From Candidatus Hydrogenedentota bacterium (GTDB taxonomy: Bacteria; Hydrogenedentota; Hydrogenedentia; Hydrogenedentales; CAITNO01): a stretch of 11,444 nucleotides of DNA. Positions 1 to 6,408 of this stretch are shown here, piece after piece. The notes beneath the pieces were generated by a model. The model worked only from the letters and a program-made list of their open reading frames with translations, ran no database searches and had not been told where the DNA came from. A program made the translations under genes and the position numbers. Numbering within the stretch: position 1 is the first letter of the stretch; each line of letters starts with the position of its first letter. The stretch spans positions 1-11,444 of the forward strand of contig SKQZ01000345.1 in NCBI GenBank assembly GCA_007118765.1, read 5' to 3'.

Positions 1-141
1 GATTGCGCCAGAGCAGGTGTTTTGCGCAGGCCGCCGGCTGACAGCGTGTTAGTACACGTCGAAGTCGGCGGGCAAGCAAAGTGCCTGATATGGTGTAAGA
101 TTCGCAGGCGCAACAGAAATCATGTGAAATATGCGGGCTAG
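1..141 (+). repeat. Intergenic near-palindromic repeat, copy 1 (left-truncated by window edge)
   Basis: Positions 20-141 match the reverse complement of 11323-11444 at 119 of 122 bases, and positions 1-114 align without gaps to 5061-5174 at 98 of 114 bases. The centre is a hairpin, CGTGT (45-49), loop TAGT, ACACG (54-58). Around it GCAGGTGTTTTG (14-25) pairs with CAAAGTGCCTGA (78-89) through 11 of 12 positions including G-U pairs, and TTGCGCC (3-9) pairs with GGCGCAA (107-113). The right end is GTGAAATATGCGGG followed by CTAG (138-141). The outer left arm lies before the window. No coding function is seen. Confidence 0.9.
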
Positions 142-207
142 CTCGCATGTTGCCCGTTCAAATGCTCGCACCGAATGTATGCCGTCCTTTTATCTCCGCA
201 TCAACTA

Positions 208-216
208 TGGCATAAT
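208..216 (+). promoter_or_regulatory. Candidate extended -10 promoter of the GH20-trkA-trkH unit
   Basis: TGG directly followed by CATAAT gives an extended -10 element (TGn plus five of six consensus bases). No good -35 hexamer is seen 16-18 nt upstream, which extended -10 promoters tolerate. Transcription would begin near 222-224, leaving a leader of about 36 nt before the ATG at 260. It lies outside the upstream repeat. Inferred by eye from one site. Confidence 0.4.
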
Positions 217-246
217 ACAACGCGAACAAGTCCACACCAACATCAT

Positions 247-252
247 GAAGGG
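247..252 (+). promoter_or_regulatory. Ribosome binding site deciding the GH20 start
   Basis: AAGGGA lies 7 nt before the ATG at 260. The in-frame ATG at 245 has no comparable site, and starts further upstream lie in or near the repeat and before the candidate promoter. Confidence 0.55.
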
Positions 253-259
253 ATCGTGT

Positions 260-2143
260 ATGTATCGCATCTGTATGTATTGTTTGCTACCCGTGGCGGC
301 ACTTCTTATCGCTTATGGATGTGCCCGGACGGATACAACGGAACAGATTGTCTATCATGAGCCGCCGCCGGAAGAAGCGCCGGAACCCCCTGCCGCTGCG
401 CCGCCGGAACCGCTGCCGGAACCTCCCGCACTGGAATCGGTGATACTGCTGCCGCAACCGCGCACCGTGCGTTTTGATGCGGATGTCCATGCTTCGGATT
501 CGCTGCCGGTTGAGGGGCTGGTGTGCGTGGAAACCATGCCACACGAACAGGGATATGTGCTTTCCATCACGCCTGATCATATTCGTATTACCGCCCATGA
601 TGAAGCCGGTTTGTTTTACGGCAAACAGACCCTTGAGCAGCTCGGCCGCCAGTACATGGGCACGGAAAAACTGCCGGTGGTGCATATAGAAGACTGGCCG
701 GACTTCCCCAATCGCGGCGTAATGCTGGATATCTCGCGGGACAAAGTGCCCACCATGGATACCTTGTTTGCCTATGTGGATATGTTTGCCGGCTTGAAAT
801 ACAACCAATTACAGTTGTACACGGAACATACTTTTGCCTATCCGGGCCATGAGGTGGTATGGCAGCATGCATCGCCCATGACCGCGGAAGAAATACGCAC
901 CCTGGACGCCTATTGCAAAGCGCGGCATATTGAACTGGTGCCCAACCAAAACTCCTTTGGCCACATGCACCGCTGGCTGCAACATGAAGAATACCGACAC
1001 CTGGGTGAAACCCCAAGCAGCCCGGACCTATGTCCCACCCATCCGGGCAGTATAGAACTGTTGCGCGACATGTACGCCAGTTTGTTGCCCAATTTCACCA
1101 GCGGCCAATTTAACGTGGGGTGCGACGAAACCTTTACGCTCGGGCGCGGCTGTAGCCAGGAGGAGGTGGCACGCCTTGGCAAAGGACGGGTATACCTCAA
1201 TTTCCTGAAGCAGATTCATGCGCTTGTGCGCGAACATGATCGTGTCATGCAGTTCTGGGGCGATATTATTCTGGAGTATCCCGACTTGATTCCCGAATTG
1301 CCTGACCACATTATTGCCATGGAGTGGGGATACGAGGCAAACCATCCCTTTGCGTCGCGGGGACGCCGTTTCGCCGCATCGGGCATTCCATTTTACGTGT
1401 GCCCGGGTACGTCCAGCTGGAATTCGTTGTTAAGCCGCACGGACAACGCTCTCGAGAACCTGCGCCTTGCGGCAAGCAATGGTTTGGAAAATGGCGCCAT
1501 CGGATATCTGGTCACCGACTGGGGCGACAATGGCCACTGGCAGTTTAAGCCCGTCTCCTTTGTGCCGTTCGCTTATGGCGCGGCGGTCAGTTGGGCCTAT
1601 GACGCGAACAGGGACATTGATTTGGCCCATGCCGTGGACACGCATGTGTTTTACGATTGCGCCGGTGTAATGGCACAGGCCGCCATGGACCTGGGTGCGG
1701 CCCACGCGCGCACGGGGGTGTTGCGCGGCAATTCAACGGTGTATTACGGATTGCTCATGCATGCCCTGCAAGGCGACCCGCGCAGCGGCTGGTTGGGCAA
1801 TCTCAGTCGTGACGGCATTGCCGCTGCACGCGCCCAATTGGAGGAAGCGCTTGCGCGCATGGACTGTGCTGAAATGAACCGCAATGATGCCGACCTGATA
1901 CGCGCCGAATTTGCCATGAATACGCGCATGGCATTGCTTGCCCTGCGGTTGGGCGAAGAGCGTTTGCGTGCGGGCGGCGTGGGCACGTCGCAGTTGCCCG
2001 CCGATGTGCGCACAAGATTGGTGGACGAAATCGACCAGATTATTGCCGAATATACGACGTTGTGGCTTGCGCGCAACCGTCCCGGCGGTCTTGACGACAG
2101 TGTGGCGCGTCTTGAACGGATTGTTGAAAACCTGTCACGCTAG
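260..2143 (+). CDS. GH20 beta-N-acetylhexosaminidase-like lipoprotein
   Basis: A 627-residue exported enzyme expected to cleave terminal beta-linked GlcNAc or GalNAc from glycans. Residues 1-20 are a short signal peptide ending in AYG-C21. The cysteine is well placed for lipidation, although AYG departs from the usual LAG-type lipobox. Residues 34-56 form a Pro/Glu/Ala-rich linker. A GH20 N-terminal alpha/beta domain follows (about 65-140, ending with an FYGKQTL motif), then the catalytic TIM barrel. Visible signatures are FPNRGVMLDISR, NVGCDETF with the Asp289-Glu290 pair expected for substrate-assisted catalysis, the FWGD segment, and late WGD and Trp residues of the kind that line the sugar pocket. 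The usual HxGGDE motif appears here as NVGCDE. A helical C-terminal region follows the barrel. The gene is first of an apparent operon, 20 nt before trkA. The frame stays open up to 131, but that start lies in the repeat. Family is confident; exact substrate unknown. Confidence 0.88.
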   Translation: MYRICMYCLLPVAALLIAYGCARTDTTEQIVYHEPPPEEAPEPPAAAPPEPLPEPPALESVILLPQPRTVRFDADVHASDSLPVEGLVCVETMPHEQGYVLSITPDHIRITAHDEAGLFYGKQTLEQLGRQYMGTEKLPVVHIEDWPDFPNRGVMLDISRDKVPTMDTLFAYVDMFAGLKYNQLQLYTEHTFAYPGHEVVWQHASPMTAEEIRTLDAYCKARHIELVPNQNSFGHMHRWLQHEEYRHLGETPSSPDLCPTHPGSIELLRDMYASLLPNFTSGQFNVGCDETFTLGRGCSQEEVARLGKGRVYLNFLKQIHALVREHDRVMQFWGDIILEYPDLIPELPDHIIAMEWGYEANHPFASRGRRFAASGIPFYVCPGTSSWNSLLSRTDNALENLRLAASNGLENGAIGYLVTDWGDNGHWQFKPVSFVPFAYGAAVSWAYDANRDIDLAHAVDTHVFYDCAGVMAQAAMDLGAAHARTGVLRGNSTVYYGLLMHALQGDPRSGWLGNLSRDGIAAARAQLEEALARMDCAEMNRNDADLIRAEFAMNTRMALLALRLGEERLRAGGVGTSQLPADVRTRLVDEIDQIIAEYTTLWLARNRPGGLDDSVARLERIVENLSR

Positions 2144-2150
2144 TTCTTGT

Positions 2151-2156
2151 GGGAGA
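2151..2156 (+). promoter_or_regulatory. Ribosome binding site deciding the trkA start
   Basis: GGGAGA lies 7 nt before the ATG at 2164. An in-frame GTG at 2149 would put this site inside the coding region and add five residues before the Rossmann strand, so 2164 is preferred. Confidence 0.65.
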
Positions 2157-2163
2157 AATATCA

Positions 2164-3516
2164 ATGCACGTTTTTATCATGGGCGGTGGGCGTGTCGGGT
2201 TTTATCTGGCAAAGCTCTTTGCCGGTGAGGACTACGAAATCACCGTTATTGAACGCGACCAAGATCGACAAAAACAAATAGATGAAGATGTGAATGCGCG
2301 GGTGGTCTGCGCCAATGGCGTCTCGCCATTTACACTGCAAGAGTTGGGTGTGGATGCCGCCGATTTGTTCGTGGCCTGTTCCGGCAGCGACGAAACAAAT
2401 CTGATCGCTGCCGCCGCGGCCAAGGCATTGGGTGCGTCGAAAGTAGTGGCGCGGGTCGAACACATCATGTTTATGGAAGCCAATTACCTTTATGAAGGCT
2501 TTCTGGGCGTGGATTTTATGTTGAGTCCCGATGCCTTGGTGGCACAGGAAATTGCCAACTATATCATCTACCCCGGAGTGCTGGCGGCGGAGGAATTTGC
2601 GCGCGGACGCATCCAGTTGCGACAGGTGCAGGTCAGCTCCCATGCCCGCGCTGCAAACCAGCTGTTGCGGGAGATTGTGTTGCCGGGCAGTGGCGTGCTC
2701 GCGGGCGTTGTGGAGCGGGACGGCAAAACCCAGATTCCCCATGGCGATTTTCGTATTCTCCCCGGAGATAAGGTTACCCTGCTGGGCAAACGGAACGACA
2801 TGATCGAGGCGTTGCACGACTTTCAGGGCGAAGAGCCGCGCGTGCAACACGTGGCTGTCATGGGCGGCGGTGTGATTGGCCAATGGATCGCGCAATCACT
2901 GGAAGACAAAGTATACTCCGTGAAGCTATTCGAAAGAAACGAAAAGAAAGGACAGGAACTTGCGGCAGGGTTCGAGAAGAATACTGTCAGCGTGGTTCAC
3001 CGGGACGCCACCTTGCGTGATTCGCTCGAACAGGAGCAGGTGAACACGTATGACATTTTTATTGCCACCACCGAAGATGATGAGCGCAATATTGTTGCCA
3101 GCGTACTTGCTCGTGAGGTGGGCGTTAAGATGACCGCAACCGTTATCCATCAACCCGATTTTGCGCCGTTGGTGTCGAAACTCGGCATTGATATGGCGGT
3201 TACACCGCGTGTTGCCGTTGCCAACAGCATCCTCAAGATATTGCGTCAGCAAACCGTCACCGCTTCAACCATTCTGAGCGAAGGCGAGGTTGAGGTGCTC
3301 GAGTTTGATGTGAGCCCTGTTTGTGCGGGCTTGGGGCTGCCATTGCACCAAATGAGCAGGCAGTTGCCACGGCACGCGATCATTGCCACGATTATTCGCG
3401 GTGACAGCGCCTTTGTGCCCGGCGGCAACGACACCATCGAAAAAGGGGATGCCGTGGTGGTCATTGCGTTCGCAGAAAGCTGCGAAGACGCACGCCGGTA
3501 CCTGCAGGGCGGATGA
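2164..3516 (+). CDS. trkA: Trk potassium uptake NAD-binding subunit TrkA
   Basis: A 450-residue cytoplasmic regulatory subunit that docks on the TrkH channel and gates K+ uptake in response to nucleotides. It has the full-length duplicated RCK arrangement. The first Rossmann domain starts at residue 1 with MGGGRVG (6-12) and an acidic strand end, VIERD (28-32). The first RCK_C domain spans about 145-220. The second Rossmann domain has MGGGVIG (233-239) and LFERN (255-259), and the second RCK_C domain spans about 365-445. Both GxGxxG loops are intact, so both halves could bind NAD(H) or ATP/ADP. Length fits the E. coli-type TrkA family (about 458 residues). It sits 20 nt after the GH20 gene and 4 nt before trkH, so translation is probably coupled to trkH. 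No oddities seen. Confidence 0.95.
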   Translation: MHVFIMGGGRVGFYLAKLFAGEDYEITVIERDQDRQKQIDEDVNARVVCANGVSPFTLQELGVDAADLFVACSGSDETNLIAAAAAKALGASKVVARVEHIMFMEANYLYEGFLGVDFMLSPDALVAQEIANYIIYPGVLAAEEFARGRIQLRQVQVSSHARAANQLLREIVLPGSGVLAGVVERDGKTQIPHGDFRILPGDKVTLLGKRNDMIEALHDFQGEEPRVQHVAVMGGGVIGQWIAQSLEDKVYSVKLFERNEKKGQELAAGFEKNTVSVVHRDATLRDSLEQEQVNTYDIFIATTEDDERNIVASVLAREVGVKMTATVIHQPDFAPLVSKLGIDMAVTPRVAVANSILKILRQQTVTASTILSEGEVEVLEFDVSPVCAGLGLPLHQMSRQLPRHAIIATIIRGDSAFVPGGNDTIEKGDAVVVIAFAESCEDARRYLQGG

Positions 3517-3520
3517 TCCG

Positions 3521-5011
3521 ATGAATTACTCCTCCGTGATAAGAAACCTTGGCATATTCAGCTTGGCCATGTGTTTGCTGTATCTGCCGTCAGTTGGCTG
3601 GGCGATTTGGTTCCGGGAATCTGTTGTACTGCTGGCTTTCCTCAAAAGTATGGTACTGATACTGTGCGTGGGAGTTCTTTTCTTGATTGTCGGGCGGCAT
3701 GGGCATCAGCGACTTTATAACCGCGAAACCTTGGCGCTGGTCGGCACGGGTTGGTTGTTGATTGCAGGGTATGGCGGTTTGCCCTATATCTTTGCGGGCG
3801 AACTTGGGTTTGTTGACGCCTACTTTGAATCCATGTCCGGATTTACCACAACCGGGGCCACTGTACTGAATGATATTGAGGCGTTCCCCAGGAGTTTGCT
3901 GTTCTGGCGCAGTTTTACCCATTGGTTGGGCGGTTTGGGGATTATCCTGTTGCTGATCATTGTGCTGCCTTTTCTCGGTGCGGGCGGCAAACTGTTGTAC
4001 CGGTCGGAAGTGCCCGGTGTGGACAAGCAGGGATTGCGACCGCGCATCAAAGATTCCGCTATGATCTTGTTCAAGATTTATGCCGCACTTACCGTTTTAA
4101 TGGCTGGGTTGCTCATGGTTGCGGGCCTTGATCTGTTCGAAGCGCTCTGTCATACCTTTGGTACGCTCGCCACGGGAGGGTTTTCCACACGGGACGCGAG
4201 TATTGCCGCTTTCGACAGTGTTTTTGTGGAGCTTATCATCGTGGTGTTTATGGTGATTGCAGGGACGAGTTTCGGTTTGTTGTATTGTCTGTCGCGGGGC
4301 GAATGGCGAAAGGTGATGAACAATTCGGAGTGGCGGTTGTATATCGCCCTCATGGGAATATCTGCGCTTCTGATTACAGCAAATCTGCTTGGTGTGCAAG
4401 GGATGGCGGCGGGGGCAGAATCAAGCCGGGAAGTGGCAACGGAACTCGGTTGGGCGGGCGCGTTGCGCACGGCCCTGTTTCAAACCGTATCCATCATGAC
4501 CACCACCGGATATTGCACCGCAGACTTCAACCTATGGCCGTTCTTTTCGCGGGCATTGCTGGTGCTGTTGATGTTTGTGGGCGGCTGTTCCGGTTCTACC
4601 GGCGGCGGTCTGAAAGTGGCGCGAATCCTCATTCTCGGAAAAGTTATTTGGCATCACTTGGATCGTGCCTTCCGTCCAAAACATATACGGGTGTTGCGCG
4701 TGGATAAGATGATTGTGGAAGAAGAATTGCAGCGCTCGGTGTTGACCTATGTGCTGATCCACATGGTGGTGTTGGGGGCGAGTGTCGTGGTGCTCTCCGG
4801 CATGGGATTGCCTGCACAAACAGCGTTCACTTCGGTAGTGGCAACCCTCAATAACATCGGCCCCGGGTTGGAAATGGTGGGAGCGGTGGAAAACTATGCC
4901 TTTATTCCAACACCGGGCAAGGTGCTGCTGTCCGTGCTTATGGCCATGGGGCGTTTGGAACTGTATGCCATTGCCGTGCTCTTCGTACCCGCCTTTTGGC
5001 GACGCACGTAA
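3521..5011 (+). CDS. trkH: Trk potassium uptake channel subunit TrkH
   Basis: A 496-residue inner-membrane K+ translocating subunit of the SKT superfamily (TrkH/TrkG/KtrB). It shows the four-fold M1-P-M2 architecture with a filter segment in each repeat: SGFTTTGAT (106-114), LATGGFST (216-223), MTTTGYCT (326-333) and TLNNIGPGL (442-450). The conserved filter glycines are present in all four. A conserved glycine-rich stretch, GGCSGSTGGG (354-363), precedes the middle-gate region, with Cys at position 356. Two additional N-terminal membrane helices (about 10-58) fit TrkH rather than KtrB. The ATG at 3521 follows GGGCGGAT and comes 4 nt after the trkA stop. Earlier in-frame starts would overlap trkA extensively and lack this context. 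The gene ends the operon; only the repeat lies between it and the converging kinase gene. Confidence 0.95.
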   Translation: MNYSSVIRNLGIFSLAMCLLYLPSVGWAIWFRESVVLLAFLKSMVLILCVGVLFLIVGRHGHQRLYNRETLALVGTGWLLIAGYGGLPYIFAGELGFVDAYFESMSGFTTTGATVLNDIEAFPRSLLFWRSFTHWLGGLGIILLLIIVLPFLGAGGKLLYRSEVPGVDKQGLRPRIKDSAMILFKIYAALTVLMAGLLMVAGLDLFEALCHTFGTLATGGFSTRDASIAAFDSVFVELIIVVFMVIAGTSFGLLYCLSRGEWRKVMNNSEWRLYIALMGISALLITANLLGVQGMAAGAESSREVATELGWAGALRTALFQTVSIMTTTGYCTADFNLWPFFSRALLVLLMFVGGCSGSTGGGLKVARILILGKVIWHHLDRAFRPKHIRVLRVDKMIVEEELQRSVLTYVLIHMVVLGASVVVLSGMGLPAQTAFTSVVATLNNIGPGLEMVGAVENYAFIPTPGKVLLSVLMAMGRLELYAIAVLFVPAFWRRT

Positions 5012-5018
5012 TTACGCT

Positions 5019-5206
5019 TTAGCCCGGATATTTCACAGGGTTTCGTCGTGAGCCTGCGAAGGTTGCGTCAGGTCAAGTGCTTTGTGCAGGTCGCCGGATG
5101 ACAGCGTGTTAAGACACGTCGAAGTCGGCGGGCAAGCAAAGTGCTTGAGATGGCGTAAGATGCGCGGGCGCAACCCCGCCACGGCGGGGTGAAATATCGG
5201 GGTTAG
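5019..5206 (+). repeat. Intergenic near-palindromic repeat, copy 2 (complete, MITE-like)
   Basis: The only complete copy. The body (5023-5202, 180 bp) ends in near-matching inverted repeats, CCCGGATATTTCAC on the left against CCCCGATATTTCAC on the reverse complement of the right (13 of 14). Both ends are flanked by TTAG in direct orientation (5019-5022 and 5203-5206), as expected of a 4-bp target duplication. Inside, GGTTGCGTC (5061-5069) pairs with GGCGCAACC (5168-5176) with one G-U, and TCAAGTGCTTTG (5073-5084) pairs with CAAAGTGCTTGA (5138-5149) at all 12 positions with two G-U. CGTGT-TAAG-ACACG forms the tip. The element fills almost the whole convergent gap between trkH and the kinase gene. 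No U-tract follows either end, so classical terminator activity is not evident. Confidence 0.85.
5173..5190. repeat. GC-rich palindrome inside repeat copy 2
   Basis: ACCCCGCCACGGCGGGGT is a perfect 8-bp inverted repeat around a 2-nt centre. It would fold as a shorter stem with a small loop. Copies 1 and 3 carry an unrelated AGAAATCAT or AGAAATCTT stretch between the same flanking CAAC and GTGAAATAT, so this part has been replaced or inserted in one lineage of the repeat. On the minus strand it lies just after the kinase stop codon but lacks a following T-run. Confidence 0.7.
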
Positions 5207-5207
5207 T

Positions 5208-6104
5208 TCAGGCGGCGGCTTTGCTTTTGAACATGCCGCGTAGCCACTGCATCATCTTGCCCATGAAGCGAGGCTCTTTCTTCTTGGCTTCTGGTTGCGC
5301 GGGTATTTCGCCTTGCGCAATCTTATACACGCGCAATAGTTCATCGCGGAACGCGTGAGCCGTGGCAAACCGCTCTTCAGGGTTGGATGCAGTTGCTTTT
5401 TCCAAAAACGCATCGGCTTCGGGCGGAAGTTCGGGACATACCGACGTTATTTTTTCCTGAAATCTCGGACGACGCCCCACCAGCAATTCAAAAAACATAA
5501 TGCCCAGGGGATAAATGTCCGCACGTTTGTCTACTTTGGCCGGGTCAATCTGCTGCTCCGGCGCAATATATTCAATGCGTCCCAAGTTGGTGCCTGCACA
5601 GGTCAGGTCTTTATATCGGTCGTCAAGTTTGGCCAGTCCAAAATCCAACAGCCGTACGGAACCATCAGCCAGCACCATGATGTTCTCCGGCGCGAGATCG
5701 CGATGGATGGTGAGCCGGTGGGCATGGGTCAATGCGTCCGATATAAGGCACAGTACACGCACAACGGAGTTCAGGGGCAGTTTTTTTCGCTCTTTCAGCC
5801 ATTGGCGCAGACTCTTGCCCTCCACATATTCCATGACGTAAAAGAGGGTGTCTTCCCAACGGCGCGCATCATAAATTTTCATGATGTAAGGATGTTTGAG
5901 ACGGATAAGCGTGTTCGCCTCGCGCACAAAACGGACGGCGGCATGTTGGTTCTTACTGTACTTGTCCAACAATGTTTTTAGTGCTACCGTGCGCCCGGTC
6001 TTTGTGTCCTCTGCCAAGAACACCGCGCCCATGCCCCCTTGGCCGAGTTTCTCCTTAATAACGTACCTGTCCGCAATAGTGCTTCCAGCTTCAAACTTTA
6101 ACAT
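5208..6104 (-). CDS. Hanks-type serine/threonine protein kinase, soluble
   Basis: A 298-residue protein that is almost entirely a eukaryotic-like kinase domain (about 10-260). ATP-binding features are GQGGMGAV (21-28), Lys43 in VALK and a probable helix-C partner Glu62. The catalytic loop is HRDLAPEN (134-141) with base Asp136 and Asn141, the metal-binding DFG is 154-156, and APEQ (181-184) closes the activation segment. Residue 138 is Ala where most Ser/Thr kinases have Lys, and the helix-F motif reads DIYPLG where DIYSLG is more usual. The C-terminal tail (about 262-298) is Lys/Pro-rich and ends in an amphipathic stretch, QWLRGMFK. No transmembrane helix, PASTA or other sensor domain is seen, which separates it from membrane PknB-type kinases. 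AGGGG lies 9 nt before the start. It follows the sigma-54 activator gene on the same strand. Substrate unknown. Confidence 0.9.
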   Translation of the reverse strand: MLKFEAGSTIADRYVIKEKLGQGGMGAVFLAEDTKTGRTVALKTLLDKYSKNQHAAVRFVREANTLIRLKHPYIMKIYDARRWEDTLFYVMEYVEGKSLRQWLKERKKLPLNSVVRVLCLISDALTHAHRLTIHRDLAPENIMVLADGSVRLLDFGLAKLDDRYKDLTCAGTNLGRIEYIAPEQQIDPAKVDKRADIYPLGIMFFELLVGRRPRFQEKITSVCPELPPEADAFLEKATASNPEERFATAHAFRDELLRVYKIAQGEIPAQPEAKKKEPRFMGKMMQWLRGMFKSKAAA

Positions 6105-6408
6105 GACCTAAAACCCCTGCATAATAGTAGTGCTGCCAACCCAAAGCCAAAATTCCACTGGCGACGGATGTATTTCGTAATACCGCAATACACCTTTCAC
6201 CATAAACTCGCAACGCCCACTGTGTTTTTGTGACGCTGCACGACAAGGAAAACAGTATGTTTAGGGTAATAACCATTCCTATCGTTAAGTCACGTACAAC
6301 GTCTGTATTACTACACAGATGATAGTATAATGCGCACAAGATCATAAAAGCAAAAAGCACACCGCCGTTGTAAGTGGCGCACTTATGTTTTGTATCGTTT
6401 GGGGTCAA
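6091..6408 (-). CDS. Doubtful small membrane-protein ORF
   Basis: An open frame of 105 residues from a TTG codon bridges the 278-bp gap between the activator and the kinase gene. It overlaps the end of the first by 26 nt and the start of the second by 14 nt. Three hydrophobic stretches (about 15-32, 37-59 and 80-100) could be membrane helices. Against it: no clear Shine-Dalgarno sequence precedes the TTG, codon use (ATA, AGG, CTA, TTA) is unlike the GC-rich neighbours, a candidate promoter lies inside it, and no family is recognised. A chance open frame in AT-richer intergenic DNA is a real alternative. Confidence 0.22.
   Translation of the reverse strand: MTPNDTKHKCATYNGGVLFAFMILCALYYHLCSNTDVVRDLTIGMVITLNILFSLSCSVTKTQWALRVYGERCIAVLRNTSVASGILALGWQHYYYAGVLGHVKV
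6324..6353 (-). promoter_or_regulatory. Candidate sigma-70-type promoter ahead of the kinase gene
   Basis: Read on the minus strand, TTGCTT (6353-6348) and TATACT (6329-6324) are 18 bp apart. Transcription would start near 6317, giving a leader of about 210 nt before the kinase ATG at 6104. It would let the kinase be expressed apart from the activator gene. The long leader and lack of other support keep this tentative. Confidence 0.3.

Noticed and set aside
131..259. Longer N-terminus for the GH20 protein from the ATG at 131
   Set aside because: The extension starts inside the repeat, lies upstream of the candidate promoter, and would bury the signal peptide 43 residues into the protein.
1167..1182. 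TGGCACG followed by a GGCA, resembling a sigma-54 promoter
   Set aside because: The GG-to-GC spacing is off by one, the second half lacks TTGC, and it lies within the GH20 catalytic coding region.
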